Shown here: one piece after another, positions 46,021-58,141 of the stretch
Numbering within the stretch: the first letter of the stretch is position 1
How the letters are laid out: each line of letters starts with the position of its first letter
From: Cytospora piceicola
Lineage: Eukaryota > Ascomycota > Sordariomycetes > Diaporthales > Cytosporaceae
Assembly (NCBI GenBank): GCA_023375675.1
Contig: JALQBC010000077.1
Location: 1 to 64,000, forward strand
Length of the DNA: 64,000 bases
Reading direction: 5' to 3'
Made by a program: the position numbers and the translations under genes
The notes under the pieces: model-generated
Seen by the model: only the letters and a program-made list of their open reading frames with translations
The model's database searches: none
Told to the model about the DNA's origin: nothing

Positions 46021-49000
46021 TTAAGTCTAAGGTAAGTATACTTTTATAGTCTAAGGTAAGTATACTTTTAAAGTCTAAGGTAAGTATACTTTTACAGTTT
46101 AAGGTAAGTATACTTTTATAGTCTAAGGTAAGTATACTTTTATAGTCTAAGGTAAGTATACTTTTAAAGTCTAGGGTAAGTATACTTTTATAGTTTAAGG
46201 TAAGTATACTTGTGTTTAAATGCAGACCTATCCGTTAAATCTTTTTAAACCTATATTTTAGTCCTTTCCCGGCACTTTTACGCCCTAGAATTAATCTAGT
46301 AGGCTTTATAAATACTAATCTACGCTAAAATATAGTAAAAGGGGCCTTAAGTATACTAGGTAATAGTTTAAGGTAAGTATACTTTTATAGTTTAAAGTAA
46401 GTATACTTTTATAGTTTAAAGTAAGTATACTTTTATAGTTTAAAGTAAATATACTTTTATAGTTTAAGGTAAGTATACTTTTAAAGTTTAAGGTAAGTAT
46501 ACTCGTGTTTAAATACAGACTTATCCGTTAGATTTTTTTAAACCTATATTTTAGTGCTTTCTTAGTACTTTTACGTTTTAGAATTAATTTAGCAGGCTTT
46601 ATAAATGCTAATCTACGCTAGAATATAGTAGAAGGGGCCTTAAGTATACTAGGTAATAGTTTAAAGTAAGTATACTTTTAAAGTTTAAGGTAAGTATACT
46701 TTTAAAGTTTAAGATAAGTATACTTTTATAGTTTAAGATAAGTATACTTTTAAAGTTTAAAGTAAGTATACTTTTAAAGTTTAAGGTAAGTATACTTGTG
46801 TTTAAATATAAACTTATCTGTTAGATCTTTTTAAACCTATATTTTAGTCCTTTTCCGGCACTTTTACGCCTTAAAATTAATTTAGCAGGCTCTATAGATA
46901 TTAATCTACGCTAGAATATAGTAAGAGAGGCCTTAAGTATACTAGGTAATAGTTTAAGGTAAGTATATTTTTAAAGTCTAAGGTAAGTATACTTTTAAAG
47001 TTTAAGGTAAGTATACTCGTGTTTAAATATAGACTTATCTGTTAGATCTTTTTAAACCTATATTTTAGTTCCTTCCCGGTACTTTTACGCCTTAAAATTA
47101 ATCTAGCAGGCTTTATAGATACTAATCTACGCTAAAATACAGTAAGAGGGGCTTTAAGTATACTAAGTAACAGTTTAAGGTAAGTATACTTTTAAAGTCT
47201 AAGGTAAGTATACTCGTGTTTAAATATAAACTTATCCGTTAGATCTTTTTAAACCTATATTTTAATACTTTCCTAGTACTTTTACGCCTTAAAATTAATC
47301 TAACAGGCTTTATAGATACTAATCTACGTTAGAATATAGTAGGAGGGGCCTTAAGTATACTAGGTAATAGTTTAAGGTAAGTATACTTTTAAAGTCTAAA
47401 GTAAGTATACTTTTAAAGTTTAAAGTAAGTATACTTTTATAGTCTAAAGTAAGTATACTTTTAAAGTCTAAAGTAAGTATACTTTTAAAGTCTAAAGTAA
47501 GTATACTTGTGTTTAGATATAGACTTATCCGTTAGATCTTTTTAAACCTATATTTTAGTCCCTTTCCGGCACTTTTACGCTTTAGAATTAATTTAGCAGG
47601 CTTTATAAATACTAATCTACGTTAGAATATAGTAGGAGGGGTTTTAAGTATACTAAGTAACAGTTTAAGGTAAGTATACTTTTAAAGTTTAAGCTAAGTA
47701 TACTCGTATTTAAATACAGACTTATCTGTTAGATTTTTTTAAACCTATATTTTAATGTCTTGCCGGTACTTTTACGCCTTAAAATTAATCTGGTAGGCTT
47801 TATAGATACTAATTTACGCTAGAATATAGTAGGAGGGGCCTTAAGTATATTAGGTAAAAGTCTAAGGTAAGTATACTTTTATAGTTTAAAGTAAGTATAC
47901 TTTTATAGTTTAAAGTAAGTATACTTTTATAGTTTAAGGTAAGTATACTTTTATAGTTTAGAGTAAGTATACTTTTAAAGTCTAAGGTAAGTATACTCGT
48001 ACTAATTTAGGTTAAATATATAACCTAGATATAGACCTATCCGTTAGATTTTTTTAAACCTATATTTTAGTACCTTCCCGGTACTTTTACGCCTTAGAAT
48101 TAATCTACTAGGCTTTATAGATACTAATCTACGCTAGAATATAGTAAGAGGGGCCTTAAGTATATTAGGTAATAGTTTAGGGTAAGTATACTTTTAAAGT
48201 CTAAGGTAAGTATACTTATATTTAAATATAGACTTATCTATTAGATTTTTTTAAACTTATATTTTAATACCTTCCTGGTACTTTTACGCTTTAGAATTAA
48301 TTTAGCAGGCTTTATAAATGCTAATCTACGCTAGAATACAGAAGGAAAGGCTTTAAATATACTAGGTAATAGTTTAAGGTAAGTATACTTTTAAAGTCTA
48401 AGGTAAGTATACTTATATTTAAATATAAACTTATCTGTTAGATCTTTTTAAACCTATATTTTAGTCTCTTCCCGGCACTTTTACGCTTTAGAATTAATTT
48501 AGCAGGCTTTATAGATACTAATCTACGCTAGAATATAGTAAGAGAGGCTTTAAGTATATTAGGTAACAGTTTAAGGTAAGTATACTTTTATAGTTTAAGA
48601 TAAGTATACTTTTATAGTTTAAGGTAAGTATACTTTTATAGTTTAAAGTAAATATACTTTTATAGTCTAAGGTAAGTATACTTTTAAAGTTTAAGGTAAG
48701 TATACTCGTGTTTAAATACAGACCTATCTGTTAGATTTTTTTAAACCTATATTTTAATGCCTTCCCGGCACTTTTATACCCTAGAATTAATCTAGTAGGC
48801 TTTATAAATACTAATCTACGTTAGAATATAGTAGAAGAGGCCTTAAGTATACTAGATAATAGTTTAAGGTAAGTATACTTTTAAAGTTTAAGGTAAGTAT
48901 ACTTTTAAAGTTTAGGGTAAGTATACTTTTATAGTCTAAGGTAAGTATACTTTTAAAGTCTAAGGTAAGTATACTTTTAAAGTTTAAGGTAAGTATACTT

Positions 49001-50865
49001 ATGTTTAGATACAGACTTATCTGTTAAATTTTTTTAAACCTATATTTTAGTCCTTTCCCGGTACTTTTACGCTTTAGAATTAATTTAACAGGCTTTATAA
49101 ATACTAATCTACGCTAGAATATAGTAAGAGAGGCCTTAAGTATACTAGGTAATAGTTTAAGGTAAGTATACTTTTAAAGTTTAAGGTAAGTATACTTTTA
49201 AAGTCTAAGGTAAGTATACTTGTGTTTAAATATAGACCTATCCGTTAGATTTTTTTAAACTTATATTTTAGTATCTTCTTAGCACTTTTACGCTTTAGAA
49301 TTAATCTACTAGGCTTTATAAATACTAATCTACGCTAGAATATAGTAAAAGGGGCCTTAAGTATACTAGGTAATAGTTTAAGGTAAGTATACTTTTAAAG
49401 TTTAAGGTAAGTATACTTATGTTTAAATATAGACCTATCTGTTAAATTTTTTTAAACTTATATTTTAATGCTTTCTCGGCACTTTTACGCTTTAGAATTA
49501 ATTTAACAGGCTTTATAGATGCTAATCTACGTTAGAATATAGTAAGAGGGGCCTTAAGTATACTAAGTAAAAGTCTAAGGTAAGTATACTTTTATAGTTT
49601 AAAGTAAGTATACTTTTATAGTTTAAGGTAAGTATACTTTTATAGTCTAAAGTAAGTATACTTTTATAGTTTAAGGTAAGTATACTTTTAAAGTTTAAGG
49701 TAAGTATACTTATGCTAATTTAAGTTAAATATATAACCTAGATATAGACTTATACGTTAGATTTTTTTAAACTTATATTTTAATACCTTCTCGGTACTTT
49801 TACGCCTTAGAATTAATCTATTAGGCTTTATAGATACTAATTTACACTAGAATACAGAGAGAGGGGCCTTAAGTATACTAAGTAACAGTTTAAGGTAAGT
49901 ATACTTTTAAAGTCTAAGGTAAGTATACTTATGTTTAAATACAGATTTATCTGTTAGATTTTTTTAAACCTATATTTTAATACCTTCCCGGCACTTTTAC
50001 GCCTTAGAATTAATTTAGTAGGCTTTATAAATGCTAATCTACGCTAGAATATAGTAGGAAAGGCCTTAAGTATACTAAGTAAAAGTTTAAGGTAAGTATA
50101 CTTTTACAGTTTAAGGTAAGTATACTTTTATAGTTTAAGGTAAGTATACTTTTATAGTTTAAGGTAAATATACTTTTATAGTCTAAGGTAAATATACTTT
50201 TAAAGTTTAAGGTAAGTATACTCGTGCTAATCTAGGTTAAATATATAACCTAGATATAGACCTATCTGTTAGATTTTTTTAAACCTATATTTTAGTACCT
50301 TCCCGGCACTTTTACGCCTTAGAATTAATCTAGTAGGCTTTATAAATACTAATCTACGCTAGAATATAAAGGGAGGGGCTTTAAGTATATTAAGTAACAG
50401 TCTAAGATAAGTATACTTTTAAAGTTTAGGGTAAGTATACTTTTACAGTCTAAGGTAAGTATACTTTTATAGTCTAGGGTAAGTATACTTTTAAAGTCTA
50501 AGGTAAGTATACTCGTGTTTAAATATAGACTTATCCGTCAGATTTTTTTAAACCTATATTTTAATACCTTCCCGGCACTTTCACGCCTTAGAATTAATCT
50601 AACAGGCTATATAAATATTAATCTACGCTAGAATACAGAGGAAGAGGCCTTAAGTATACTAAGTAACAGTTTAAGGTAAGTATACTTTTAAAGTCTAGGG
50701 TAAGTATACTTATGCTAATTTAAGTTAAATATTTAACTTAGATATAAACTTATTTGTTAGAATTTTTTAAACTTAAATTTTAGTGCCTTCCCGTTACTTT
50801 AACACGCTAGAATTAATCTAGTAAGCTTTATAGATATTAATCTACGTTAGAATATAGTAGGTAGG
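46021..50865. repeat. Satellite block S2, second copy (expanded)
   Basis: The same 24-bp monomer and 219-bp unit as in the first copy, but about twice as long. Around seventeen 219-bp-type units are separated by runs of 1-8 monomers. It is less RIP-mutated and more homogeneous, consistent with later expansion. Confidence 0.85.
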
Positions 50866-53389
50866 CAGCTAAAGCCTTTAAAGAATTAGTATCCTTACGC
50901 CTATTTAGGTATTATATATACCTTAGCTATAGAATCGATCTATTTTTACTAAACTATCGCTAGTACGTGCGTACCGGGAGATAAGTTTAGTATATATAAG
51001 TCGATTTTTTCGATTGCTTATATAAATAAATTTATCGGCTTACGTAAATACGTACTAAAGCCTATCGTAGTATACTACGGGGTAAACTTATATCGGAGGG
51101 ACTATAAAAAGGTATATTAGAATAGCCCTTTTAAATAATAGTACGTAATCTCAGGTAGTTTAACAGAGGGTTTAGCACTTATACTACAGGGGGTTTATAG
51201 ACTTAATACTAATTAACAGCAGGTATTTAGCAGTAGTTAACGCTGCCTGTAATACTACCCTTAATAGAATAGTATACCTTATAATAGATTTAGTAGTAGT
51301 TAATACTACCTGTAATACTACCCTTAATAGAATAGTACACCTTATAATAGATTTAGCAGTAGTTAATACTATCTGTAATGCTACCCTTAATAGACCTATA
51401 ATAGATTTAGCAGTAGTTAGTACTGCCTATAATACTACCTCTAATAGAATAGTGCGCCCTGTAATAGATTTAGCAGTAGTTAATACTGCCTGTAATACTA
51501 CCCTTAATAGAATAGTACGACCTATAATAGATTTAACAGTAGTTAACACTCCTTATAATGCTACCCTTAATAAACCTGTGATAGATTTAACAGTAGTTAA
51601 TACCCCCTATAATACTACTTCTACTAGCCCCGGCCTTACTAATTAGAAGGCGCTACCTCTGCTTAACGCTGTTTTTAAGTAGCCCTTTATCTAGGTTATA
51701 TATATTATTTAGATATAGACTATATAGATTTTCCTAAAGTATAGCTAGTACGTGTATGCCGGGAGATAAGTTTAGTATACGTAAGTCGATTTTTTCGATT
51801 ACCTATATAAATGAATTTATCGGCCTACGTAAACACGTACTAGAGCCTACCGTAGCGTACTACGAGGTAAACCTATATCGGAAGGACTATAAAAGGGTGT
51901 ATTAGAATAGCCCTTTTAAATAACAGTATATAATCTTAGGTGGTTTAACAAAGGGTTTAACACCTATACTACAAGGGGTTTATAGACCTAATACTAATTA
52001 ATAGCAGGTATTTAGTAGTAGTTAACGCTACCTGTAATACTACCTTCGATAGACCTGTAATAGATTTAACAGTAGTTAACACTGCCTATAATACTACCTT
52101 TAATAGACCTATAATAGATTTAGTAGTAGTTAATACCCCTTATAATATTACTTTTACTAGCTCCGGCCTTACTAATTAAAAGGCGCTACCTCTATCTAGC
52201 GCTGTTTTTAGGTAGCCCTTTATCTAAGTTATATATATTACCTAGATATAAACTATATAGATTTCCTTAAAGTATAGCTAATACGTATATGCCGGGAGAT
52301 AAGTTTAGTATACGTAAGTCGATTTTTTCGATTACCTATATAAATGAATTTATCGGCCTGTATAAACGTATACCGGAGCTTACCGTAACGTACTACGAGG
52401 TAAACCTATATCGAAGGGACTATAAGAAGGCGTTCGAATTAAAGTAATAATACCGGAGATAGAATTAATAGCAGAAACTTAAGTAAAGCTGTCTAGCTTA
52501 CTAAACACCCCGTTCTTAAACGTAACCTTTTATAAAACGCACCCCTTCTTAAGTAGCGTATATACCTAAATAGATATTCTATACTATAACAGCTTATCTC
52601 CTTTTAGCTTAGCTAGTAGTACTCTTTAAGTACGTAATTACGGTAGTAATAAAACCTTAAGCGGTATATAATAGTAGCTAGTTAGTGCTTATAGTTTATC
52701 TTTAAGCTTTAAAGGTTTGTTTTTAAACCTTTTATATAAGACGTAAGCTCGTTTTTAAGTAGAAGATTATCTGTACGTAGTATAAGCTTAATTCGTTCGA
52801 GTAAGTTATAGTAAGTCTATACTGTCTCTTAAGTAGTATTACCTAAATATACTATATAGGTATAGCTTATCCCTTTCTATTCTAACTATAGCCTAAATAG
52901 TAGTACTCTCCGAGCGTGTAATTATAGTAGTAATAAGAACTTAAGTAAGTTAATAACGTAGTTTTAATAATAATCTAAGTCTTAAGCTCTTAAGCGTATA
53001 ATAGCTTCTTAAAAACTCTGTCTGCTAAATATTATAGTTATTTATTAGGCTAGTTCTTTAAAAAATTCCGAAACGACGCTTTAACACACGGCCTTTTAGC
53101 TATAAGAGTTACTAGCGAGTCTTTTATCTTACACGGTTCCTATTACGTAGTCCTTTAAATAGCCTAGTAAACTAAGAGTTTCGGTTACGAGGGATTTATA
53201 GCAGGTTTTAACCTTATAAGCGCGGCTACTCCGGCGACTTACGTTAGTAAGAAACGCTAGTTATACTAGTATAGGCTTTTCTTCGAAAGGGTAACAGGTA
53301 ATACCCGCCTTTAAGGAACGCTAAATAGCTATACTTAAAGTGTCGTAGCCGCCTTAATACTAAAGGATCGTAACGTAATACTAAAGTTA
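50866..53389. repeat. Repeat module M, third partial copy
   Basis: Starts like the other M copies (GTAGGTAGGCAGCTAAAGCC) and has ATACCGG-type blocks at about 50,965, 51,750 and 52,290. After about 52,440 it departs into a variant with a rearranged middle and lacks gene C. It rejoins family sequence near 53,150 before block T. Confidence 0.65.
51190..52160. repeat. 54/63-bp minisatellite, third copy, in-frame variant
   Basis: Between 51,190 and 51,645 the plus strand stays open for about 150 codons. It encodes an 18-residue unit (VIDLAVVNTACNTTLNRP type), sometimes lengthened by three residues. All length changes are multiples of three. The other two plus frames also give regular peptides, so coding by this frame is unproven. 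A second, shorter run lies at about 52,010-52,160. Confidence 0.6.
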
Positions 53390-54066
53390 TATCGAATTTA
53401 TAGCTATACTTAAGGATATTTAAAGGTATAAAGGCTTATACGCTAAGAGTAGAATCTATACCGTATAAGCCTTTACTATAGCGAAAGCTTATATTAAGGA
53501 TATTTTCTTTAGCTATAGGTTTAGTTAATAAGGTATACGTAAACAGAATATATAACGTATAAGAGGGCGCTAAAGGTAATACGACCTTATAGTAAGGTGT
53601 ATAAATAAAACCGCCCGGGGGGACTATACTATATCGATAACTACTATTAGACCTAGATATAGAACTTTAGCGGTAACGCGAATATAGACGAGGACGGCTA
53701 GTAAGCCTGTAAGTAGTAATTCTGTTTCTTACGACGGCCTTTTACCTTAGATCTAAGATAGGGTTCCCGGCCGGAGGAGTTTAACGAGTTTACCAGATCT
53801 GTTATAGCTTACTAGTCTTTTAAAAACCCTTTATAGGATTATAAGTTCTACGCCTTATCTAGCTGTCTAGCTAAATAATATTATAGCGTAAAGCAGTTTC
53901 GAAAAACCTGTAACAACGGATCGTTCTTTAATTTAAGCTGGAGATTAAGATATATACTATATTAATTAACCCTGTAAACTTTTCCCGCTTATACTAGCAT
54001 ATACTAGTATATCGTACCTCCTGCTTTTAGCAAATACTTTTACTCTTATTCTAAACCTTTTTTATC
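53390..54066. repeat. Terminal block T, second copy
   Basis: Matches 39,221-39,882 throughout and is less AT-mutated. It ends CTCTTATTCTAAACC, the presumed end of the repeat unit. Part of its end recurs inverted at about 61,770-61,880. Confidence 0.7.
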
Positions 54067-54092
54067 GTTATTCTAAGTTAAGATATATATAA

Positions 54093-54156
54093 GTCTGAAC
54101 CTTATAGCGAGTATTCGAAGGACCTGTATTACGGATTATCTTTTAATTTAAGCTTA
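54093..54156 (+). repeat. Left inverted arm (64 bp)
   Basis: GTCTGAACCTTATAGCGAGT followed by ATTCGAAGGACC and TTTTAATTTAAGCTTA. It pairs with 61,888-61,951 with about ten mismatches, most of them transitions. Confidence 0.7.
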
Positions 54157-55535
54157 GGTTCTTAACTGTACTAGTTTTACCTTTTACGAAAGTATCTGCT
54201 AAGGATATCTTTATCTATTGCAGGTCTAAGTAGCAAATAAAAGACTATAGTAGTATTATAAAGCCCGGGCAATATAGTTTCTTTACCGTACCGTATAATA
54301 TTACGAACTCGGAGGTTAAAAAGAGCGACTTATCGTAATTTTTATATTATCTACCGCTGGCTAAGGTTACTGTTTTACTATAGGCTAATATAAAACTTTA
54401 ATATAAAACCTAAGCGGTAACGTAACTGAAAAAGGGTTTAGCTAAGAGGCCCGCAAGCAGTTATTTCTGTTCCTTATATAGTTTAATACCTTAAAGACTT
54501 TTAGTCTAAGATAAGGTTCCCCTACCGGAGGAGTCTAATACGTTATTAGATTTGCTGTAATAGTTCTAGCCCTTTATAAACCTTTTAGACGAAATAAGTT
54601 TTACGCTCTGTTCTTAGCTTAATAGTATAACGTAAAGTATATACGCCGTATTACCTTTTTAACCTTATAAACTTTTCCTACTATCTGTCTTAGCTATAGT
54701 AGTATATCGTTATCTTTATTCTATAGAACTTAGACTTATAAAAACCTTATTTTTATTAGACTATTTAAGTTTAGTCCTTTTTAAGGATAGGTCCTATCGA
54801 GGGAATTTACATAGATAAATACTTAGATATATTTATAATAAATCTTTAGCTTATCTGTAAATTTGTTACTAACTAAAGGATCTATTACTATCCGGGGAAT
54901 CTTCTTATTTTCTTTTATTAAGCTATATCCTGCCCGGGCGGCTTAAAAAAGAAAATAAGAAAGATAAAAAAAAAAGTAAAGAAGAAAAGGCAGCACTAAA
55001 ACTACTTTTTTATTAATTAAGTGTCTATCTTAATAGGCTTTAGTAAATAAATACCTTTTTTAGCATATAGTATATACTACTTCTACTTTCCGAATACAAG
55101 AGCACTGTTATATAATGATTTTTTAAACGGATTATTAGAAGGTTTAATTCTAAATTACCTAAATTAACCTACTACTAACATACGGCACTCTAAATCTAAG
55201 ACAGTTTTATCTCTTCTATGTTCTTTACTTCTATATTCCCTTCTGTATTTAATACCCTTTCCTTCTGTATTCTTTTAAAGACACCTGAATTAAGCTACTA
55301 CTAATATACGGTATAAAATCTAAGACAGTTTTATTTCTGTATTATTTCCTTTCCTTTTATATTTTTTCTTTTATATTTAAGTTATCTTTTCTAGATCTAG
55401 GTTATATTTATAACCCTAATTACTATAAACCAACTTATTTCACCAACTTATTTTACTACCTTATTTTATAACTATAAAGATAGAATATAGTAAATAAAAA
55501 GTAGTAAATATTTAAAGTTCTTATCGTCGTTACCT
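54157..55535. other. Diverged T-like sequence and spacer left of gene A
   Basis: From 54,157 to about 54,730 this is a diverged version of block T (shared CCGGAGGAGTCTAA and CCTTTATAAACC landmarks). From there to gene A nothing is recognised except a pair of direct repeats at 55,162 and 55,288 (TTAA, C or G, CTACTACTAAYATACGG, then ATCTAAGACAGTTTTAT further on), spaced about 126 bp. Confidence 0.5.
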
Positions 55536-57455
55536 TTAATTATCCTCTATCTAATCCTCGTCCTTATCCTCGTTTTTATTCTCGTCCTCGTTACTTATCT
55601 AGTCACCTGCCTAGTTATTACCCGCCCTATTCTTGTTACCTTCCTCGTTATTACCTAGCTTATCTTTATTCTTATCGCCTATATTATTATCCGATAAATC
55701 CTCCTCTATCCTTTTAAAACCTAATAGCTTACTAACCTGCTATTGCTTTAATTCTTTAATCTAATAAGTTTTAGTTCTAGCTTCCTTAACCCCGGCAAGC
55801 CTTAACTTAAGCAGGTTATCTTTCTAAGTTTTACCTTAAGTAATATTAATAATAAAAACCTTACTTACCTCGATATACTTAGTAACCTTTAGTATCTCCT
55901 CCTTAATTAAGCGGGCTATAGTAATAAGCGTATCTTCTTTCTTAAAGCTAGTAGCCTTATTTAAAGAATGTCTAAAGTACGCTATACCTAAACCTTTTAA
56001 GATAAGTATAAGTATACCCTTTTTAAATATATCTACTAAACATCGGTATAGCCTTTACTAGTATACTTTAGCCTTAAGTATCTTCTTTTAGAACCCCGGT
56101 AAGTAGCCTCGGAGGTATATTAAAACCCGGCTAGCTATAGTTAACCTCTTTTTTCTTTTAACACCTTTCTTAGTTAGGAACTTATTAAGCTCCTCGGGTA
56201 GTTATAACTTCTATAAATCCTAAGTTTCTATAACGTTAACTTTAGAAAGTAACGCCTAAATATTCTTAGTTATACTCTCTATTAGGTAATCCTATTAAAA
56301 AGCTTTTCTATACTCTAAAATAAAACAACTAAGCTCTTTATTCCTATCCTAAGTGATATCCCGATAAGCTTATTCTCTATTTAGCTTTAAGCTCCGGGCT
56401 AGTTTAACTAATAAAGAACTCCTTTTACCTTAAAGCTTATAAAGTGCTTATATAATCCTTTTCTACCCTTAAATACTAAAAAGGTTTTCGAGGATTACAG
56501 ATACTAATACTATAGCGTTAAACTCTGCTATTCTATCTGCTACTGCCCTCTATTATACTTTTTATAATACTATAGCGTTAAATAGTATATTATTGCTTAA
56601 AGTATAGACAGGTGTATTAGGCAGAGTAGGTATAAAGGAAGGCTTATCGGCAGTATTAGCGTCGATGTTAGTATCGGTAGTAGCGGTGTTAGTATCGGTA
56701 GCCGCGGTGTTAATATCGGCGACGGTGTTAGTATCGGCGGCGATATTAATGTCGGTAGTAGCGGTATCGGTAGTAGCGGTGTTAATATCGGTAGCCGCGG
56801 TATTAGTATCGGCAGCGGTGTTAGTATCGGCGGCGGTATTAGTATCGGTAGTAGCGGTATCGGTAGTAACAGTGTTAGTATCGGTAATAGCGGTATTAGT
56901 ATCGATAATAGTATTAGTGTCGGTAGTAGTAGCGGTAGTAGCGTCGTCGGCGGCGTTAGTATTAGCAGCGGCGGTATTAGTATCGGTAGTATTAGCGTCG
57001 GTAGTATTAGCGTCGGTAGTGTTAACGTCGGTAGTAGTAGCGGTAATAGTGTTATCGGTTAACTAGTTATAAAGGCCTATAATAGATATCGCCTTTTTCC
57101 CTTATCTAGCACTCTGTTTTAGTTCTTAGCTTTAAGTAAGCAGTCCTTTATTCTTTTTAGCTAACTGTTTTACTAGCCTTTATTACCTTATTAAAATATA
57201 TTCTAATAACTTACTGTAGGGAATGTCTTCGCCTAGTGTTATTCTTAACTAAGTCTGTAAAGTAGTATTAACACCTAATAACTTAAAAACTTTAAACTCT
57301 TCCGATATAAATTATAAACTACTATCGATAGTAGCGATCTAAGATAGTATACTAAGTATAGACGAATCTTAGTATAATTATATTAACTAGGTTTAAGGTA
57401 TAACGATAAACGGTTACTCTTTTTAATCGGCTGTTATCCGTTTCGTTACAGTTAT
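55536..57455 (-). pseudogene. Gene A relic: unknown protein with Thr/Asp/Asn repeat and acidic tail
   Basis: A single minus-strand frame of 640 codons from a probable ATG now read as ATA (57,455) to TAA (55,538-55,536). All in-frame stops I read are TAA or TAG, none TGA, as expected if Gln (CAA/CAG) and Trp codons were mutated by RIP. Order: an N-terminal segment with EEFKVFKLLGVNTTLQT and LGEDIPYSKLLEYILI; about 130 residues of TDTNTATTDTNTAA-type repeat (57,066-56,665); a helical basic region (LVKLARSLKLNRE, LNKFLTKKGVKRKKRLTIAS, KKEDTLITIARLIKEEILKV); and a Glu/Asp/Asn/Lys-rich C-terminus (NEDENKNEDKDED). Continuity through low-complexity and folded-looking parts in one frame argues for real coding history. 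I recognise no family. A DNA-binding or structural element protein is possible but unsupported. Confidence 0.55.
56665..57066 (-). repeat. 21-bp-type in-frame repeat within gene A
   Basis: Units such as GTTAGTATCGGTAGTAGCGG, with period 21 bp and truncated forms of 12, 15 or 18 bp, on the plus strand. On the minus strand they encode Thr-Asp-Thr-Asn-Thr-Ala. The plus-strand frame is also open (Val/Ser/Ala), but only the minus frame joins flanking sequence on both sides, so the minus strand is taken as coding. Confidence 0.7.
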
Positions 57456-58141
57456 TCCTGCTTTTAAAGCTGCTTTACGTTTTATTACGCTTATTATTAT
57501 AGTTATACTTAGAAGTAGTAGTATTATTAAAAGGTAAAAGTATAAAAGTCGGGAAAAAACGTAAAAGAAAAGTAAAAATAGAAAGAAGTATATATAAAAA
57601 TATTAATACAGACTAAGGTAACCGAAACAGTACGTAAAAACGCACGTAATAAAGAAAAGCAACAATATATCTTTTAAAAGCATACGTAATAATAAAAAGT
57701 AACTTTATATCTCCTCCCTTATCTCTTAGCATCTTTCTTATAAGTAGACTTCTATTAAGAAGTATTCAGTTAATAATATACTTAAGCTTATACCTAAATA
57801 TCCTGTTTTAACTAACGCCTCTAATAACGCCTTTAAAGAACCTAAAACAACTAAACCCAACTAGTTAAAAGGGGAGGGTTCTTAAGCGCTTAGTATTACT
57901 ACTACTAGCTCTACCTGTCTTACCTATATCTTTAGCTATATAGCCTTAGTAAAACGCTAATAAACGACCTAGGTAAAGCAGCTCGGTTTCTCCTCTTTAC
58001 TCTTTATTTTTCTTATTCCTTATCGTATCTATCTATCAGAATACAGAACGTCGATAAACTTTTAAAAACCTAGTACTTAAAAGTAAGGGAAAGGAATAAA
58101 GTAGATTATATCTAAAGTAATTACTAAAAAAAACAAACCCT

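Noticed and set aside
36906..50865. CRISPR-like array
   Set aside because: Short repeats are head to tail or separated by other repeats, not by unique spacers, and the genome is fungal.
51452..51646. 64-codon plus-strand ORF as a live gene
   Set aside because: It is a slice of a minisatellite, one of several possible frames, in a RIP-mutated block. Kept only as a repeat.
53390..54066. LTR of a retrotransposon
   Set aside because: Block T recurs, but I found no TG...CA ends, primer-binding site or reverse-transcriptase motif, and RIP would have blurred them.
56665..57066. 133-codon plus-strand ORF rich in Val/Ser/Ala
   Set aside because: Pure 21-bp repeat that does not continue into flanking sequence. 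The minus-strand frame does, so this is its shadow.
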